NCBI RefSeq assembly: GCF_021655615.1 | Contig: NZ_AP025245.1 | Location: 1,426,001-1,490,000 of the forward strand | Direction: 5' to 3' | Source: Acidianus sp. HS-5 | GTDB taxonomy: Archaea > Thermoproteota > Thermoprotei_A > Sulfolobales > Sulfolobaceae | DNA length: 64,000 nt | Shown here: positions 52,913 to 60,923 of the stretch, in pieces | Position numbering within the stretch: the stretch's first letter is position 1 | How the letters are laid out: every line of letters begins with the position of its first letter | Notes under the pieces: generated by a model | What the model was told of the DNA's origin: nothing | Database searches by the model: none | What the model saw: only the letters and a program-made list of their open reading frames with translations | Program-made: the position numbers and the translations under genes

Positions 52913-53190
52913 AAAATAAGATATTGGGTCGGTAGAATGAAAGTTTTATGTTAAGCTTTTAATGGGGGAGATTAATGGCTCCATTGTGAATCGTAATTTA
53001 TGAACAATATAAAAGTATTAACAGGATTAAGCATGAATTCCCTTTTATAAACCGTTATTACTCAATTAAATTCATCTTAATTTTTGAAATATAGTGAATT
53101 CGCAATGGAAATCTGAATGGCCCGCAAATTCTTACTGTTAGTTGCACACTCCTATTGAGAAAAATAGTTTTTAGATAGAGGTGCTGTCGT

Positions 53191-55131
53191 TTAAATTTTG
53201 TCTTTTCTAATACGTGATTCTACGAACTCCCTAGTTCCGCCATCTAAAAAGTAAACATATACTCCTTTCCTGCCTCTGGTAAGTAATACCCTATATGTAT
53301 TTTTTAGCTTATCTAAGACGTCTTTCGGTTTTTTCCTATTTATTGCGGGATCTGCAGAATTTTCTTGGTGTGCTTCCCATTCCCCCTTTTCCCAGTTGTA
53401 TATTAGATCCTTACACCATATTACGCCTACATAATCGAATTCAAAACCTTGAATAGTATATATACTTCCTACTTGTGTTACTCCTGCAGGATCGTAAGCC
53501 CAAAGAGGTGCAGGCGGGACTCCTTCGGCCAACTTCTTTCCAATATCCTTAGCCTCCCATGTAGCTTTAAATATTTTCCCATCATCATAATTTATTACTA
53601 TATCCTGCGGCAGAGTACCGTCCAGATTAGGATCGTTCCACTTCCAACAGAAACCTGCAACTAATCTCGCTGAATTGGGTTTCTGCTTATTTTTAGCTAT
53701 TATCTCCTGTCTAAGGCTTTCTGGGTCGTCAAATATCTTAAATTCCACACCGAAGCTTTCAGTGTAATATTCTACCTCATTATTTTCTATACCTAGTAGA
53801 TTATCGACCCATTTTATATATTCCTGAGAACCGCTAGATCTAAATTGCGTCTTAAGTGTAATTTTGTACACCTCGGCATTGTATTTCTTTGCAGTATATT
53901 CTATCAGTTTAGAATTTCCTACCTCTTCCGGCCTTACTATCTGGTAAGGATCTAGGAAGAAAACCCCTACTCTGGCTACCCTTATTAACTCCTCTATCTG
54001 CGGATAACTAGACCCCTTAGAGAACCGCGTATTACTTCTCTCCCTTATTCTGTGTGCCTCGTCAGCTATAAGTACGTCAAAAAGATCGGTACCTTTTTCG
54101 GCGTCTGTTGAAAAACTATTAAAGTATCTAAATAAAGAATTTTTATCTACTATCTTCCTTAATGTTGTAGTAAACGCCTTAGAGCCGGTAGCGTGAAAAA
54201 CTGTATAACCTTGTTTCATAACTTCTGCCATTAACTTCAAGGCTATTACAGATTTACCCGTACCAGGCCCTCCTTCTATTATTATTACTGCTTTTTTGCC
54301 TTCTTTAAGTAAGCTTAAGACTTTATCATACACGGCTATCTGATCGTCTATTAACGTGAATCTATCTATAAAGAGGGTAAGATTTTTACTTTTTAACACT
54401 TTCTCCAACTCTTCGATAAGTCCCTTCTGCGGGGCTATTTTAGAGGTTATAAACTTATTAAACACCTCTTCCCCGCTTCCGTAATTTATCTGAGAAATTA
54501 AATTTCGTAGTCTATCTCTTGTATTTATATCGAATAGTTGATACTGATTAAGGATCTTAGAGAACCTTGAATCGTAAAGATAATCAATACGTGCATTATA
54601 AGTATAGGAGACTCCTTTCATATCGTTCTGGCGAGCAAAACTTAATATGTCCTTAAGATATTCTACGTAACCCTTAACTTGAATTGACGGATGTAACACA
54701 TCTTCCCAGCCCTGTCCTATATTAACTCTAACATAATCATCAGAAAAAGACTGTTTAGCGTCAGTCCATCCTTTCATCTCTATTATTATCGCCGCTTCTT
54801 TTCCATCCCTTTTCTTACCGAAGATCACGTAATCTACCCTAGATGAGGAATAAGGCAAAGATAGCTCAGCTACGATATAGATATTACTTAAGCCTTTAAC
54901 TAAAGATAATAATGCCTTACTGCTTCCAATCCAAGAATTAATTTCACTCTGTGAAGGTTTATATCCAAATTCTAGGTAAAAATTATGTTTTAGTATCTCT
55001 ACGTAATCTCCACTACTTACGTCTCTACTGAACTTATCTGTAGCGTTGGCATATAGATATCTTATCATATTAGTAATACCAGTTTTAAGATAAAAAGCTT
55101 TAAAATCATAAATAAAATCAGTGTGTTTCAT
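53191..55131 (-). CDS. Nuclease-DUF2075 superfamily 1 helicase fusion
   Basis: The 646-residue protein has an N-terminal PD-(D/E)XK-like nuclease part (Asp100 in SRVDYVIFG, Glu118-x-Lys120 in IIIEMKGW, Gln151 in HPSIQVKGY) joined to a DUF2075/superfamily 1 helicase. Helicase motifs are the Q-motif-like LIDDQIAVY, Walker A EGGPGTGKSV (286-295), DEAH (357-360), LKTQFRSSGSQEY, TIQGFEFDYVGVIW and the C-terminal YRVLLTRGRKGVYVYF. DUF2075 helicases are often found in defence regions. It opposes the McrBC-like pair, with the 3' ends about 430 bases apart. The C-terminal arginine finger and all motifs are intact, so it should be active. Confidence 0.85.
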   Translation of the reverse strand: MKHTDFIYDFKAFYLKTGITNMIRYLYANATDKFSRDVSSGDYVEILKHNFYLEFGYKPSQSEINSWIGSSKALLSLVKGLSNIYIVAELSLPYSSSRVDYVIFGKKRDGKEAAIIIEMKGWTDAKQSFSDDYVRVNIGQGWEDVLHPSIQVKGYVEYLKDILSFARQNDMKGVSYTYNARIDYLYDSRFSKILNQYQLFDINTRDRLRNLISQINYGSGEEVFNKFITSKIAPQKGLIEELEKVLKSKNLTLFIDRFTLIDDQIAVYDKVLSLLKEGKKAVIIIEGGPGTGKSVIALKLMAEVMKQGYTVFHATGSKAFTTTLRKIVDKNSLFRYFNSFSTDAEKGTDLFDVLIADEAHRIRERSNTRFSKGSSYPQIEELIRVARVGVFFLDPYQIVRPEEVGNSKLIEYTAKKYNAEVYKITLKTQFRSSGSQEYIKWVDNLLGIENNEVEYYTESFGVEFKIFDDPESLRQEIIAKNKQKPNSARLVAGFCWKWNDPNLDGTLPQDIVINYDDGKIFKATWEAKDIGKKLAEGVPPAPLWAYDPAGVTQVGSIYTIQGFEFDYVGVIWCKDLIYNWEKGEWEAHQENSADPAINRKKPKDVLDKLKNTYRVLLTRGRKGVYVYFLDGGTREFVESRIRKDKI

Positions 55132-55543
55132 CTTGGTAATTGTAAGGGGGTGTAGATAACATTTTATTGTTATTATTCAATTTTTTAAGACTTTAAATTA
55201 TAAGATATTTCCTTTAAGGGTGATAATTATGCAGAGGTTATTATTTACTTTTATACGATTAGTATTATTTCAAATATAAAGAATTATAATAAAAAATTTA
55301 GATAAAAATAAGATATTTTTATTTACTCTATTTGATATATATATAATAATATGTCAAATTCTATCTAACATGTTATACTCTTCTTACTTAAGTAGGCCTA
55401 GTTTAAAGTAGTTCTTTCACTTGAAAGATGTATATTATGTTAAGCGAGGCTATATTATAATCAATTGTAGTATTAAAAGCATCTAGTAAGTAGGTTATTT
55501 TTAGGCTCTTATCTTATATACTTCTTATTAAATAAGGAAGTAT
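55132..55543. other. AT-rich intergenic region
   Basis: These 412 bases carry the divergent promoters of the helicase (start 55131) and the truncated nuclease gene (start 55544). CTTATATA about 31 nt before 55544 is a likely TATA box. No other gene is seen. Confidence 0.5.
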
Positions 55544-56107
55544 GTGAAGCTAAGAAAAAGAGACCTAGCATTACTTAGTAGTGTTGCCAAATACTATCTC
55601 CAATATAAAGACGTTTTTAATCTAAACGACATTCTTAATATCTTTGAAGGGACTGAAGAATTACCGGTGGATAATTATACGCTTTCTTACATCTACTATT
55701 ACATATTATACATTTTAACAAAAGAGGCTTTAGATTCTGCAGAAAAAGCCAAAAAGGACAGGTTAACGTACAGGGAATTCTCCATTGAGTATTCGCAAGA
55801 GCTATTAGGCGAACTAAGCATTGATAGAACAATACAAGTTCATCACTTAGGCTTAGTAGCATATCACACGTATGTAGAAGGCGTTAATGCGCCGGAGTTT
55901 TTGGTATTCGGTTATTTACTAAGGAGAATTTACGAAATAATCAAGGAAAAAAAGACGACAAGTATCTCTAACCCTGTAAAGTACTTCGATTTTGTAAAGG
56001 ATTTTGACAGAGCCTTTAACGCCCTAGAAAAGGTAAAGGACGAGTTTCCGGAAGGCTACTATAGGGACGAGGTTTACACGGATCCTGAATGGCTTAAGAG
56101 GGAATGA
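55544..56107 (+). CDS. Truncated paralog of the restriction nuclease (helical half only)
   Basis: The 187-residue product is collinear with residues 1-187 of the nuclease at 49881-51092: both share TLSYIYYYI.YI.TK, LTYREF..EYSQ, EGxNAPE, GYLLRRIY and EFPEGYYR..VYTDPEWL-type phrases. It stops right after DPEWLKRE, where the other protein enters its nuclease half, so no catalytic domain remains. Both genes use GTG starts. No McrB-like gene follows. It is therefore either a remnant of a second locus or a regulator made from the helical half. It has diverged a good deal (many substitutions), yet shows no internal stop. Confidence 0.7.
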   Translation: MKLRKRDLALLSSVAKYYLQYKDVFNLNDILNIFEGTEELPVDNYTLSYIYYYILYILTKEALDSAEKAKKDRLTYREFSIEYSQELLGELSIDRTIQVHHLGLVAYHTYVEGVNAPEFLVFGYLLRRIYEIIKEKKTTSISNPVKYFDFVKDFDRAFNALEKVKDEFPEGYYRDEVYTDPEWLKRE

Positions 56108-56117
56108 TGTCACTCTA

Positions 56118-56202
56118 AGAGATCGAGTTAGGCGTCGTTAACACTACTAAGAAACGTTTCAATAAGGGTTTATCACTTAAAAAGCGACGCTTTTCGATCT
56201 CT
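56118..56202. repeat. Imperfect long inverted repeat behind the truncated nuclease gene
   Basis: AGAGATCGA (56118-56126) and GCGTCG (56132-56137) are mirrored by CGACGC (56185-56190) and TCGATCTCT (56194-56202). The loop contains the perfect palindrome GAAACGTTTC (56151-56160). This could be an RNA hairpin or the scar of an excision. Confidence 0.5.
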
Positions 56203-56500
56203 AAATATAGAACACCCATGTAACTACCAAATAACCTCAATTCTTTGTTACGAGTAAATCGCAGGTAAGTATTTTCACGTTAAGTTTCATTGCAGCCTAT
56301 ATACTTATTGCGTCTTCCTCCTCATCTACTTTCTCTTCTGCAGACTAAGGAGAAAGAATGCATCATTAAATGCTTATTTAATGAGATACGATACAACAAA
56401 TCCAATATAATATTACTAAAACTAGAATAAGACGATTACCTACTTTCATCTTAAGGTAACTTTGTAAGGCTTCCTTGAATTACTAACACTAGGTGCTTTA
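56203..56500. other. Non-coding stretch
   Basis: About 300 bases without a recognisable gene or RNA between the inverted repeat and the toxin gene. Composition is AT-rich with scattered stops in all frames. Confidence 0.45.
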
Positions 56501-56890
56501 TTAGTAAAGCTCGGCTTTAACGTATTTTAAAGCTACCTCGTACTGCTTCTTGTCTGCGGTTACAAGCTTCTCTTTCCTGTCCTCTGCTAACGCTATATAA
56601 AGTGAATCATAGATTGGTATTTTTTCGTTAATTGAAACCTCCATAGCTCTCTGTAAAAAATTGGTACTTTTATGAATTATTAATAATTGGGGTAAGATGT
56701 CTTTAACTGCTTTTAAAGCTACTATTGAATCTTCATGTTTCATTATACCTAATAATGACGACTTCCTCCATATGGAAGTTTCAATAAGTGCAAGATCTAA
56801 TGTTTCTCCTTCCCTTAATAATTTCTCTAACTTTTCCCATCCCGGTTCCTTAGTAATTATCTTAACCAGTATTGAGGCGTCAATTATTAT
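56501..56890 (-). CDS. PIN-domain VapC toxin without a normal start codon
   Basis: The frame is open and PIN-like from about 56890 to 56501: IIIDASILVKIITKEPGWEK with the catalytic Asp, LIETSIWRKSSLLGIM (Glu), IPIYDSLYIALAED (Asp) and LVTADKKQYE (Asp). All four acidic positions are present and the length (about 129 residues) is normal. Upstream in frame there is a TGA, then only CGG AAG ATA GGG ATA ATA ATT before the Asp codon, so no ATG, GTG or TTG is available. It would need an AUA/AUU start or reinitiation, or it has lost its start. A Met-initiated product from 56743 would lack the first third. The antitoxin gene overlaps its 5' end. Confidence 0.65.
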   Translation of the reverse strand: MIIDASILVKIITKEPGWEKLEKLLREGETLDLALIETSIWRKSSLLGIMKHEDSIVALKAVKDILPQLLIIHKSTNFLQRAMEVSINEKIPIYDSLYIALAEDRKEKLVTADKKQYEVALKYVKAELY

Positions 56891-57101
56891 CCCTATCTTC
56901 CGTCACCAATTTCGCACCTATCGGTTCGGTTTCAGGTAATGATGAGATTATCTCGTGCAATTTCCTCATAGCCTCTTCCTTTTTTAGCTCCTCGATTCTC
57001 TTTCTTATAAACTCCTCTATTTCCTCGTTCCACTTTATGTCGTACTTTTCCATCTCCTCTCTCAATTCCTTGTCTATTCTTAAACTGTATACGGTCTTCA
57101 T
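56880..57101 (-). CDS. vapB: VapB-type antitoxin
   Basis: The 73-residue protein starts MKTVYSLRIDKELREEMEKY, a strand and helix of ribbon-helix-helix type, followed by a long charged helix EEFIRKRIEELKKEEAMRKL. It ends with an acidic tail. It is the upstream partner of the PIN toxin at 56501-56890 and overlaps it. The TATA-like CTATATAT region just before its start (57108-57122, minus strand) is suitable for a leaderless transcript. Confidence 0.75.
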   Translation of the reverse strand: MKTVYSLRIDKELREEMEKYDIKWNEEIEEFIRKRIEELKKEEAMRKLHEIISSLPETEPIGAKLVTEDRDNN

Positions 57102-57204
57102 AATACTACGTATATATGTGTGTATATAAACCTTATTTGCTTCTTAAAAGAGGTAGTCATAACTGACCCCTTGTAGATGCTTCGTTTTTGTGGCCGTACA
57201 ATTA

Positions 57205-57373
57205 TTATGGCGGGGCGCCTCTCTCCTTTATGAAAGTGGTCTTGTCCAGGACTTCTAGGCTATCTTGTATCTCGTCTGCTTGTGCAGATCCAAGGAGGAA
57301 TTGCATATCTTCTTCCAATAGAGCCTATGGTTTCTCTCAATGCTTCACAATAGCGTCCTACTTCTTTTATCAT
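57205..57373 (-). pseudogene. Frameshifted small gene
   Basis: An ATG at 57373 starts MIKEVGRYCEALRETIGSI. After that the frame hits a stop, while the +1 frame continues in coding style as EEDMQFLLGSAQADEIQDSL and then EVLDKTTFIKERGAPP to a TAA at 57205. A one-base surplus near 57316 would explain this. The family is unknown. Its 3' end touches the sequence CCGTACAATTATTATGGCGG, which resembles the palindromes at 47769-47791. Confidence 0.4.
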
Positions 57374-57468
57374 ACCAGCTTTAAACGCATAAATTTAAAG
57401 AGAAATACGCAGGATTTTACCATATTATACGTGATCAAATGACTGCAGAGCGGGTTTATCAATTAAAG

Positions 57469-57843
57469 CTATTTTTCAATTAGGAGTTTCAATTCCTTAA
57501 ACTCTTCTTTCACTTTTAAAAAGTCGGCGTCCTTAGTAACTAACGTTAAATCCCTATTTATAGCTTGAGCTGCCATTATTATATCAAAAGAACCTAGTTT
57601 TCCTTTATCCTTTAACGTTCTGTAAATCCTAGAAGCTAAGATTGAGTCCTTCCTTGTTACATTTAATATTTTAAATCCAGATAGAAAGTCTAGTATTTCC
57701 TTCTCTCTGACCTTTCCTAGTAATAACTCAAAGACGCTTAGCGAGCTTACGTAGAAGTCCTCTGACTTATTTATAATTTCCTTTACTCTGGCGTTACCTT
57801 TTAAGTATTCAATAATTCCCGAGCTTTCTAGCAAGATCTTCAT
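57469..57843 (-). CDS. vapC: PIN-domain VapC toxin with Glu in place of the first catalytic Asp
   Basis: The 124-residue protein begins MKILLESSGIIEYLKGNARV. Family members have Asp where Glu6 is found here. The other acidic positions are normal: SVFELLLGK (Glu), LGSFDIIMAAQA (Asp) and LVTKDADFLK (Asp). A Glu at this position may still hold a metal ion, or may lower activity. The gene follows and overlaps the antitoxin gene at 57809-58063. No frameshift is seen. Confidence 0.85.
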   Translation of the reverse strand: MKILLESSGIIEYLKGNARVKEIINKSEDFYVSSLSVFELLLGKVREKEILDFLSGFKILNVTRKDSILASRIYRTLKDKGKLGSFDIIMAAQAINRDLTLVTKDADFLKVKEEFKELKLLIEK

Positions 57844-58063
57844 CAGTCTTCTTCCTCATTTCCTCAATCTCCTTATACAGTTCATTAGCCTCTTCTTTGC
57901 TAAGTATCCCGAAGTACTTTTCAATTTTCTTTCTCCTAAGGCTTAAGGACTCTTCGATAAGTTCTTCAATGGCATCACTGAAGCTTTTGTCTCCTTTAAT
58001 CTCGAGGAGCTTCTCGTATACGTCGTCCCTTATCATTATAGTTTTCATACATACTATATACAT
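57809..58063 (-). CDS. vapB: VapB-type antitoxin
   Basis: The 84-residue protein has the N-terminus MYIVCMKTIMIRDDVYEKLL, in which MKTIMIRDDVYEKLL is the usual start of this antitoxin group; a start at the internal Met (about 58048) is therefore likely. The segment DKSFSDAIEELIEESLSLRR is the ribbon-helix-helix dimer region, and the acidic C-terminus KEEANELYKEIEEMRKKTDE should bind the toxin. It overlaps the toxin gene by 35 bases. Confidence 0.8.
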   Translation of the reverse strand: MYIVCMKTIMIRDDVYEKLLEIKGDKSFSDAIEELIEESLSLRRKKIEKYFGILSKEEANELYKEIEEMRKKTDEDLARKLGNY

Positions 58064-58266
58064 GCTATAGGCAAATAAGCTTTCAGCGGAGGGATCACGT
58101 GCATAGTTGAAAATTTCCTCTCAGGTAAGTGACGTTTTAATCAGTTCAAGTCTATAGATGCTCCATTCACTTTAAATTTTGACTTTTAAATGTCGAAAGC
58201 CGGAAGAAGAAAAATAGCCTTAGTAAGGCTCAGAAGTAATTTATTATCCTAGGCTGAAAATACATT

Positions 58267-59073
58267 GTGATAGACTTTCATTTCCATGCTCCAGTAAAGG
58301 AGTTTTTAGATTTTCTAGGTGAATTTGCAGAACCCGCTATAAAATACTTTAACGCTAAAGTGGAGGTTAAAGGACTAAAGGAGACCCTAGACTACTACGA
58401 GAGTTTAGGAATAAAGAGGTTTGTAGTACTCCCAATAGACTCTACAACCTTTCTGGGGAGGAGGATCCCGAACGATGTCGTTAAGGTTGATGACAGGATA
58501 ATAAGGTTTATATCCGTAGATCCGTTAAAACAGAATGCGATAGAGGAGCTTAAGAGTGCGATAAAAGAATTTGAGCCAGTAGGGGTTAAGTTACATCCTC
58601 AGTTGCAGGGCTTTCATCCTTTGGATGAGAGAGCGCTAAGACTTTATGAAATAATAGATAATCACGCTCTTACAGTCGTCTTCCACACGGGAACATCAGG
58701 AATTGGTGCAGGCGTTAAGTCCGACATAAGGTTAGATTACGGTAGGCCTATCTATTTCGACGAAATAGCCGTAAGGTTTAAGAACATGAAGATAGTTTTA
58801 GCTCACTTCGGTTGGCCGTGGACTGAAGAAGCAATAGCTATTTCCCAGCATAAACCTAACGTCTATCTAGATTTATCAGGTTGGGCTCCTAAATACATAC
58901 CAGACGTTATATGGAAGAACGCTAAAAGGCTCAGCAATAAGCTTATCTTCGGTTCTGATTTTCCTTTAATAAGCCCGGAGAGGTGGATTAAGGAGTTTAA
59001 CGACGTGAATATAAGTCAAGATGTAAAGGACAAGATACTGAAGTACAATGCCGAAAAGCTAATTTCAAGTTAA
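58267..59073 (+). CDS. Amidohydrolase-family (TIM-barrel) metal-dependent hydrolase
   Basis: The 268-residue enzyme belongs to the amidohydrolase-2/ACMSD-like group. Metal and catalytic positions are visible: IDFHFHAP (HxH on strand 1), VGVKLHPQLQGF (Lys/His), VFHTGTSGIG, LAHFGWPW and FGSDFPLISPE (Asp). The family includes decarboxylases and lactonases acting on ring-cleavage products. There is no signal peptide. It starts at GTG 58267, with an open AT-rich region before it. The neighbours are toxin-antitoxin genes, so no pathway can be inferred. Confidence 0.85.
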   Translation: MIDFHFHAPVKEFLDFLGEFAEPAIKYFNAKVEVKGLKETLDYYESLGIKRFVVLPIDSTTFLGRRIPNDVVKVDDRIIRFISVDPLKQNAIEELKSAIKEFEPVGVKLHPQLQGFHPLDERALRLYEIIDNHALTVVFHTGTSGIGAGVKSDIRLDYGRPIYFDEIAVRFKNMKIVLAHFGWPWTEEAIAISQHKPNVYLDLSGWAPKYIPDVIWKNAKRLSNKLIFGSDFPLISPERWIKEFNDVNISQDVKDKILKYNAEKLISS

Positions 59074-59244
59074 GCGTTAGTTTTTTGAGTACAACTTTTT
59101 GCTGTGTACTTCAATTTAGATTTCAATCCCATTTTTATTAAATTTATGAGTGAATTAAAAGTGATTAACCTTGGTAAAATTGGACAAACTCTAGTGGAAA
59201 TGTTAGTTACCATTAAAGTTCAACTGAACGCAAAAAGCACAGCC

Positions 59245-59414
59245 TTATGACTTAGTAATTTCTTCGACCTCTTTCAATATCTCCTTTCCCCTCTCGTTAA
59301 GGATGAGGTTTGCTAACGCCTTAATAAAATCAGTAATCCACTTCCTTGCATCGTCCTCCGAGGTAATTGGGGAATATTCTCCAGCCTTATCGTAACCTAA
59401 GTATGAAAAGACGC
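59245..59414 (-). pseudogene. 3' fragment of a PaREP1-type gene, exact partial copy of 61381-61872
   Basis: A 130-bp segment at 59271-59400 is identical to 61407-61536, and the similarity continues a few bases on each side. It encodes the C-terminal helices (YLGYDKAGEYSPITSEDDAR and so on) and then a slightly different end (VEEITKS). The upstream part of the gene is missing. So this is a truncated recent copy in the same orientation as the intact gene. Confidence 0.85.
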
Positions 59415-59575
59415 TTCAGTTTTTATCAAAGTCGTTGTAAAACTTACTTTTAATTTCACGTAAGATTTTTTACGAGCTCAACTACGCAACGGGGCAAGTC
59501 TGTTATCCTAGGGGCAGCGCGTAATACGTAAGGTGACTTAACAAACTATTTAACCCTTTTGACTAATTTTCTCTT
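59415..59575. other. Intergenic block with a GC-rich core
   Basis: The bases 59486-59522 (CGCAACGGGGCAAGTCTGTT and following CCTAGGGGCAGCGCG) are much richer in G and C than the surroundings. No tRNA or rRNA is recognised. It precedes the coiled-coil nuclease gene and may hold a small RNA or regulatory site. Confidence 0.35.
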
Positions 59576-60427
59576 ATGGAGGACGTTATTAGGAAGTGGT
59601 TTGACGATTACCTTTTAAGGATAGCCGAGAAAATAAAGAGCGGGCAAGAATTGACTAATTCTGAGATTCTTATTGTACTCAGTTATATTACTGGAGCGAC
59701 TCAAGGCGGGCTGAAGAAAGAGATAAGGAAAACCAAGGAAGAACTAATTGCCAGCGATGAAAAGTTGAGAAACGAATTAACGGGCTACATTGATAAGACA
59801 AGGAAGGAACTCCTGGAAAATGACGATAAATTGAAGAAGGAATTAATAGAGTACATAGACAAGACAAAGAAGGAGTTGTTAGAGAGCGATGATAAGGTTA
59901 AGAAGGAGTTAATAGACTATGTTGATAAAACAAAGGCTGAATTGTTGACCAACGACGAGAGGATAAAGAACGAGCTGATAAGTTACGTTAATAAGGTAAA
60001 GGAGGAATTGCTAGCTAACGATGAGAAGATTAAGAATGAGCTATTGACGAGTAACGAGAAGGTGAAGCATGAACTTATAACAAGGATAGAAGCTTATAGG
60101 AGTGATCAAGGGCTTATAGCTGAAGAGTTATACATAAACAGCTTTAAGGGCAGCTTAAAGGACTCCGGTGAGAAGATAGTAAACATTTATAGGCACTACG
60201 AAACGTCTGCAGGAGAAGTAGACGCACTAGTGGAGACCGAGAAGAGGGTTTACGTAGTAGAGGTGAAATTAAAGGCTGAGGAGAAGGACGTTGACGAACT
60301 TTTGAATAAAGTGAAAGAAGTTGAGAAGGAATTTCAAGGGAAGGAGATCGTCCCTGTCCTCACTGGGGCAAAGATAGGTAAAAATGTGAGGGGATACGCA
60401 AAGGGAATGGGCGTTAAAGTGTTCTGA
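59576..60427 (+). CDS. Coiled-coil protein with C-terminal PD-(D/E)XK nuclease-like domain
   Basis: The 283-residue protein has a short helical head, a coiled-coil of 22-residue repeats (residues about 54-170; for example KELLENDDKLKKELIEYIDK) present more than four times, and a C-terminal domain. The domain has GLIAEELYINSF, EVDALVETEKRVYVVEVK with Asp216, Glu229 and Lys231, the PD-(D/E)XK pattern. It matches the DUF3782-like group of Sulfolobales. The repeats are also visible in the DNA (66-bp units). It may be a nuclease that measures length or binds a filament; its function is unknown. Confidence 0.75.
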   Translation: MEDVIRKWFDDYLLRIAEKIKSGQELTNSEILIVLSYITGATQGGLKKEIRKTKEELIASDEKLRNELTGYIDKTRKELLENDDKLKKELIEYIDKTKKELLESDDKVKKELIDYVDKTKAELLTNDERIKNELISYVNKVKEELLANDEKIKNELLTSNEKVKHELITRIEAYRSDQGLIAEELYINSFKGSLKDSGEKIVNIYRHYETSAGEVDALVETEKRVYVVEVKLKAEEKDVDELLNKVKEVEKEFQGKEIVPVLTGAKIGKNVRGYAKGMGVKVF

Positions 60428-60653
60428 GTTAATTTTTAGAGCTAGTTAATTCTTTATAGATAGTAATAAAGATAGGTATTAACACTAGAGAAATTGAAAC
60501 ACTTAGAGTTATACTAAAATTTGTCATTAAGCTATGATTCTCTAGTTTGCTATTTTTATGCAGCAACCCTTAATCGATTTATTCAATAACTTTTCTATTA
60601 ATTAAAGAGATTACTCGTTCTAGTGATAAGAACCGTTTGGAGAGGTCTATGTA

Positions 60654-60689
60654 AGTTAAACTTTTTAGTTAAACTTTTTAGTTAAACTT
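60654..60689 (+). promoter_or_regulatory. Three tandem 13-bp repeats before vapB
   Basis: AGTTAAACTTTTT is repeated at 60654-60666 and 60667-60679, with a third shorter copy AGTTAAACTT at 60680-60689, ending directly before the ATG at 60690. They are probably operators for autorepression by the AbrB-type antitoxin or an extended promoter element. Confidence 0.65.
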
Positions 60690-60923
60690 ATGGAAGCCAC
60701 AACCAAAGTGAATAAGAAAGGTATAATAATAATCCCTAAGGGGATAAGGGAAGAAATAGGTTTAAAGGAGGGTGACCTTGTGATGATAAGAGTTGAGGAG
60801 AATAAAATCGTAATCGAAAAAGTTGATCTATGGGAAAAAGTATGGAAGTGTTGTAAGGGATCTGCAGAAGAGGCTGAAAGGGAATTAGATGAGGAGGAGG
60901 AAAAGTTTTGGCAGAAAAGGTAG
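60690..60923 (+). CDS. vapB: AbrB/SpoVT-type VapB antitoxin
   Basis: The 77-residue protein has a swapped-hairpin AbrB N-terminus: TTKVNKKGIIIIPKGIREEI followed by GLKEGDLVMIRVEENKIVI. The acidic C-terminal tail (EEAERELDEEEEKF) should bind the toxin. It is unlike the other antitoxins in this window, which are ribbon-helix-helix type. The gene overlaps the toxin gene at 60908 by 16 bases and is preceded by three tandem 13-bp repeats. Confidence 0.85.
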   Translation: MEATTKVNKKGIIIIPKGIREEIGLKEGDLVMIRVEENKIVIEKVDLWEKVWKCCKGSAEEAERELDEEEEKFWQKR

